From Leptolyngbya sp. Heron Island J (GTDB lineage: Bacteria > Cyanobacteriota > Cyanobacteriia > Phormidesmidales > Phormidesmidaceae): a stretch of 64,000 nucleotides of DNA. This document shows, piece after piece, positions 62,620 through 64,000 of the stretch. The notes beneath the pieces are model-generated. The model was not told where the DNA came from, made no database searches, and worked only from the letters and a program-made list of their open reading frames with translations. The DNA is taken from positions 1 to 64,000 of the forward strand of contig NZ_AWNH01000041.1 in assembly GCF_000482245.1 (NCBI RefSeq), read 5' to 3'. Position 1 is the stretch's first letter. Each line of letters starts with the position of its first letter. Position numbers and translations under genes: made by a program.

Positions 62620-62961
62620 ATGAATAGGGCTGAAGAACGACTCCGAAAACAAGTCAAGAAGATTGGGCAACAGATAGAAGAAAAACAGCAAAAGCTGAGA
62701 GTCGCCCAACAAAAGCTCAAGAAACAGGAAAGAAAGCAACGCACTCGGGAATTGATTCAGTTGGGGGGACTGGCTGATATCGCAGGCTTTCGAGGAATAG
62801 ATACAGGAGCTGTGTTGGGAGCGTTTCTACAAGCCATGGAACTCCTCAAGGATGAGGCTACCTACAAGAATCTGAAACACCTGGGAGATTCAACGTTGGC
62901 AAGTCGTGCGGGGAGGCGGCGCGATCGGTCAAAACAATCTGACACCGTAAAGGAAGGATAA
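62620..62961 (+). CDS. TraD-like conjugal transfer protein (small, coiled)
   Basis: 113 residues from ATG 62620 (GGGG six bases upstream); an in-frame ATG at 62542 would add 26 residues. RAEERLRKQVKKIGQQIEEKQQKLRVAQQKLKKQERKQRTRELIQLGGLADIAGF is the pattern of the small TraD/MobD-type proteins found beside MobQ relaxases. There is a basic coiled coil, then RELIQLGGL. It is divergent from the relaxase across the oriT, and probably a relaxosome component. It is distinct from the large TraD coupling ATPases. Confidence 0.82.
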   Translation: MNRAEERLRKQVKKIGQQIEEKQQKLRVAQQKLKKQERKQRTRELIQLGGLADIAGFRGIDTGAVLGAFLQAMELLKDEATYKNLKHLGDSTLASRAGRRRDRSKQSDTVKEG

Positions 62962-62968
62962 AAGCGAC

Positions 62969-62998
62969 GGGCAGGGGAAATCCCCTACCCAGCCGCTG
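62969..62998 (+). terminator. Hairpin after TraD-like gene
   Basis: GGGCAGGGGAAATCCCCTACCC forms an 8-10 bp imperfect stem with an AAAT loop eight bases after the TraD-like stop codon. There is no clear T run, so termination strength is uncertain. The following 62999-63316 has only overlapping short frames (63017-63226 plus, 63026-63262 minus) that I do not support as genes. Confidence 0.5.
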
Positions 62999-63316
62999 CT
63001 CATTCTCGATGAGCCTTTGACAGTCCTATCCCTCAGCATGGTTGCGTCCCCGCAGAGCCAGCCTCCGTTTCAGACTGCAGCGCATAGGTATCACATCAGG
63101 CAATCTGAGCCAACAAAGAGAAACTCTCCAAAAGAAGCCCGATTTCACACCAATCGAAAAAATCTCCTCAGAGCTCCGAGAATCGTTTTTTATTCTCTGC
63201 CACGGGTATGTATAGGTGAAGGGTAGATCGTTCAATGACGAGGCACTGAGGGCGTCTAACAAGGTTACTAAAAGCTCTCCTCTGACCAGAGTCAGGAGAA
63301 TATCAGAAAAAATCAG

Positions 63317-63390
63317 GATTAACCGTTTATACGGTTTATATCGTTCATACCGTATGAATCGTTTGTAAGGTTTATACGGTATGAACCGTA
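63317..63390. repeat. Palindromic ATACGGT/ACCGTAT repeat cluster
   Basis: Dense repeats of the words GTTTATACGG, GTTCATACCGTATGAA and TTTATACGGTATGAACCGTATG; several are near-perfect palindromes. The cluster overlaps the last codons of the parA gene. Candidates are a centromere-like (parS) site, a binding array for a partner or regulator, or both. Confidence 0.65.
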
Positions 63391-64000
63391 TGCTGCATTG
63401 TTGGAGTCTTGACGCCTAGAATCTCAAGCACCTCATCGGCTAGGGAGTTGATCTCGATGATAGCGGCAGCTGCTTTTCGACCAAACTCATGAACCGTTTG
63501 ACCAAAAACAGCGGCTTGACGGTATATCTGCCGGTGGCAGAGCTGACTGGTAGCGGTTTCAATGCCAAAAGCAGGCAAAATCTCTAGCGCTTCTTTGGCC
63601 AAGGTTGTTCGTGGCTGGCATTGGTTAAGCACGAGTCTGGCCCTAAGGGTGTCGTTAATCTCAGATACATTTGCGATCACCTGTTTGATACCAACAGCGG
63701 CCCACATATCAAGAGGTGAGGGGATGATGGGCACCAAAACCAGATCTGCTACCAGTAGGGAACTTTGAGGTACTTGGGAATCTGCCGCTGGTGGGCAGTC
63801 GATGATGATAACGCTGTAGTCATTGATGAATTTTCTAACTTCTCGGTGAACCTTCTCGTTTGCAGCGCTAAGACCCACGACAGAAGCAGGGAAGGGGATT
63901 TCATTAGATGCTGATGCCGCCCAACGGGTGGCGGTGGCTTGAGGGTCTGCGTCAACCACAAGCACGCGGTAGCCTCGACGGGCTAGGGTGCCTACAAGCT
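63372..64000 (-). CDS. parA: ParA partition ATPase (5' end beyond window)
   Basis: The visible part encodes about 209 residues and stays open to the window edge, beginning LVGTLARRGYRVLVVDADPQATATRWA. The Walker A KGGVGKT would lie just outside. Walker B VIIIDCPPAAD is present, then LVPIIPSPLDMWA and RLVLNQCQPRTTLAKEA. The short end is typical of plasmid ParA without an N-terminal HTH. No parB follows within the window. The palindromic cluster at its 3' end is a candidate partner-binding site. Its role is segregation of the element as a plasmid. Confidence 0.9.
   Translation of the reverse strand, partial: LVGTLARRGYRVLVVDADPQATATRWAASASNEIPFPASVVGLSAANEKVHREVRKFINDYSVIIIDCPPAADSQVPQSSLLVADLVLVPIIPSPLDMWAAVGIKQVIANVSEINDTLRARLVLNQCQPRTTLAKEALEILPAFGIETATSQLCHRQIYRQAAVFGQTVHEFGRKAAAAIIEINSLADEVLEILGVKTPTMQHTVHTV

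Larger units (their letters stand above)
23308..64000. mobile_element. Putative integrated plasmid / ICE (runs past window end)
   Basis: Immediately after the tRNA-Thr come an integrase and an HTH protein. Further on are a toxin-antitoxin pair, two relaxases of different families, two coupling ATPases, a second integrase, radC, an iteron replication origin with initiator, and parA. None of the preceding housekeeping functions continue. I infer a plasmid or ICE integrated at the tRNA. The right boundary is not visible and no second copy of the tRNA 3' end was found here. An alternative is an assembly join between chromosome and plasmid. Confidence 0.6.

Noticed and set aside
63017-63262. Overlapping plus and minus frames between the TraD-like gene and parA
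   Set aside because: They mirror each other over the same bases and neither shows a family pattern or a good start. A parB here was considered and not found.
23300-64000. Second copy of the tRNA-Thr 3' end as the other attachment site
   Set aside because: Reading the rest of the window I did not find the word TTCAAATCCCGCC again. The far end is probably outside.

Overview
The window reads as cyanobacterial DNA. The first 23.3 kb carries the palindrome GCGATCGC (HIP1, a signature over-represented in cyanobacterial chromosomes) many times, together with cyanobacteria-typical products (EF-hand-tailed transaldolase, DUF3493 and DUF1622 membrane proteins). I cannot name the genus from sequence alone.

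Region 1 (1-23.3 kb) looks like ordinary chromosome. It opens with two peptide/nickel-type ABC ATPases and an RraA-family aldolase-like gene. Then comes a repeat-rich stretch (about 2-8.6 kb) with GGATGGGT minisatellites and an orphan CRISPR array (3361-4993). One CRISPR repeat is split by a 220-bp MITE-like element whose relatives lie in tandem at 7.7-8.1 kb. A META-domain lipoprotein and an exported trypsin-like protease lie alongside. From 10.6 to 21.7 kb is a carbon-catabolism cluster. On the minus strand run phosphoketolase, glycogen phosphorylase, acetate kinase and transaldolase; on the plus strand run D-lactate dehydrogenase and pyruvate kinase. Together these can turn glycogen into acetyl-phosphate/acetate plus ATP and into pyruvate/lactate, a dark-fermentation toolkit.

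Region 2 (23.3 kb to the end) begins right after a tRNA-Thr(CGU) with a tyrosine integrase and a small HTH protein. It has the content of a large integrated plasmid or ICE that runs past the window. Two transfer modules of different ancestry are present. Module A has a MobF (TrwC-like) relaxase, a TraK/TraL/TraM-like set and a coupling ATPase (33.9-37.3 and 47.9-52.6 kb). Module B has a Rep_3-type initiator with 21-bp-phased iterons and DnaA boxes, a second coupling ATPase, a MobQ relaxase, an RSF1010-like oriT, a TraD-like protein and ParA (57.4-64 kb). This suggests a cointegrate of two plasmids. No mating-pair-formation (VirB-type) genes are visible.

The cargo is rich in conflict-type proteins. 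It includes an NB-ARC/TPR protein, a NACHT protein carrying pentapeptide repeats and a C-terminal response-regulator receiver, a trypsin-STAND-TPR protein coupled to a trypsin-co-occurring (CU044_2847-type) partner, and a RelE/HigB-HigA-like toxin-antitoxin pair. A separate, visibly AT-rich insert (37.4-42.9 kb) carries an unusual operon: a membrane protein, a histidine-box desaturase-like enzyme, a divergent alanine racemase and a divergent diaminopimelate-epimerase-fold protein. Its function is unknown. It and the NACHT-REC and Trypco1-trypsin-STAND loci are the best candidates for undescribed biology here. All functional statements are from reading the sequence; no database search was run.
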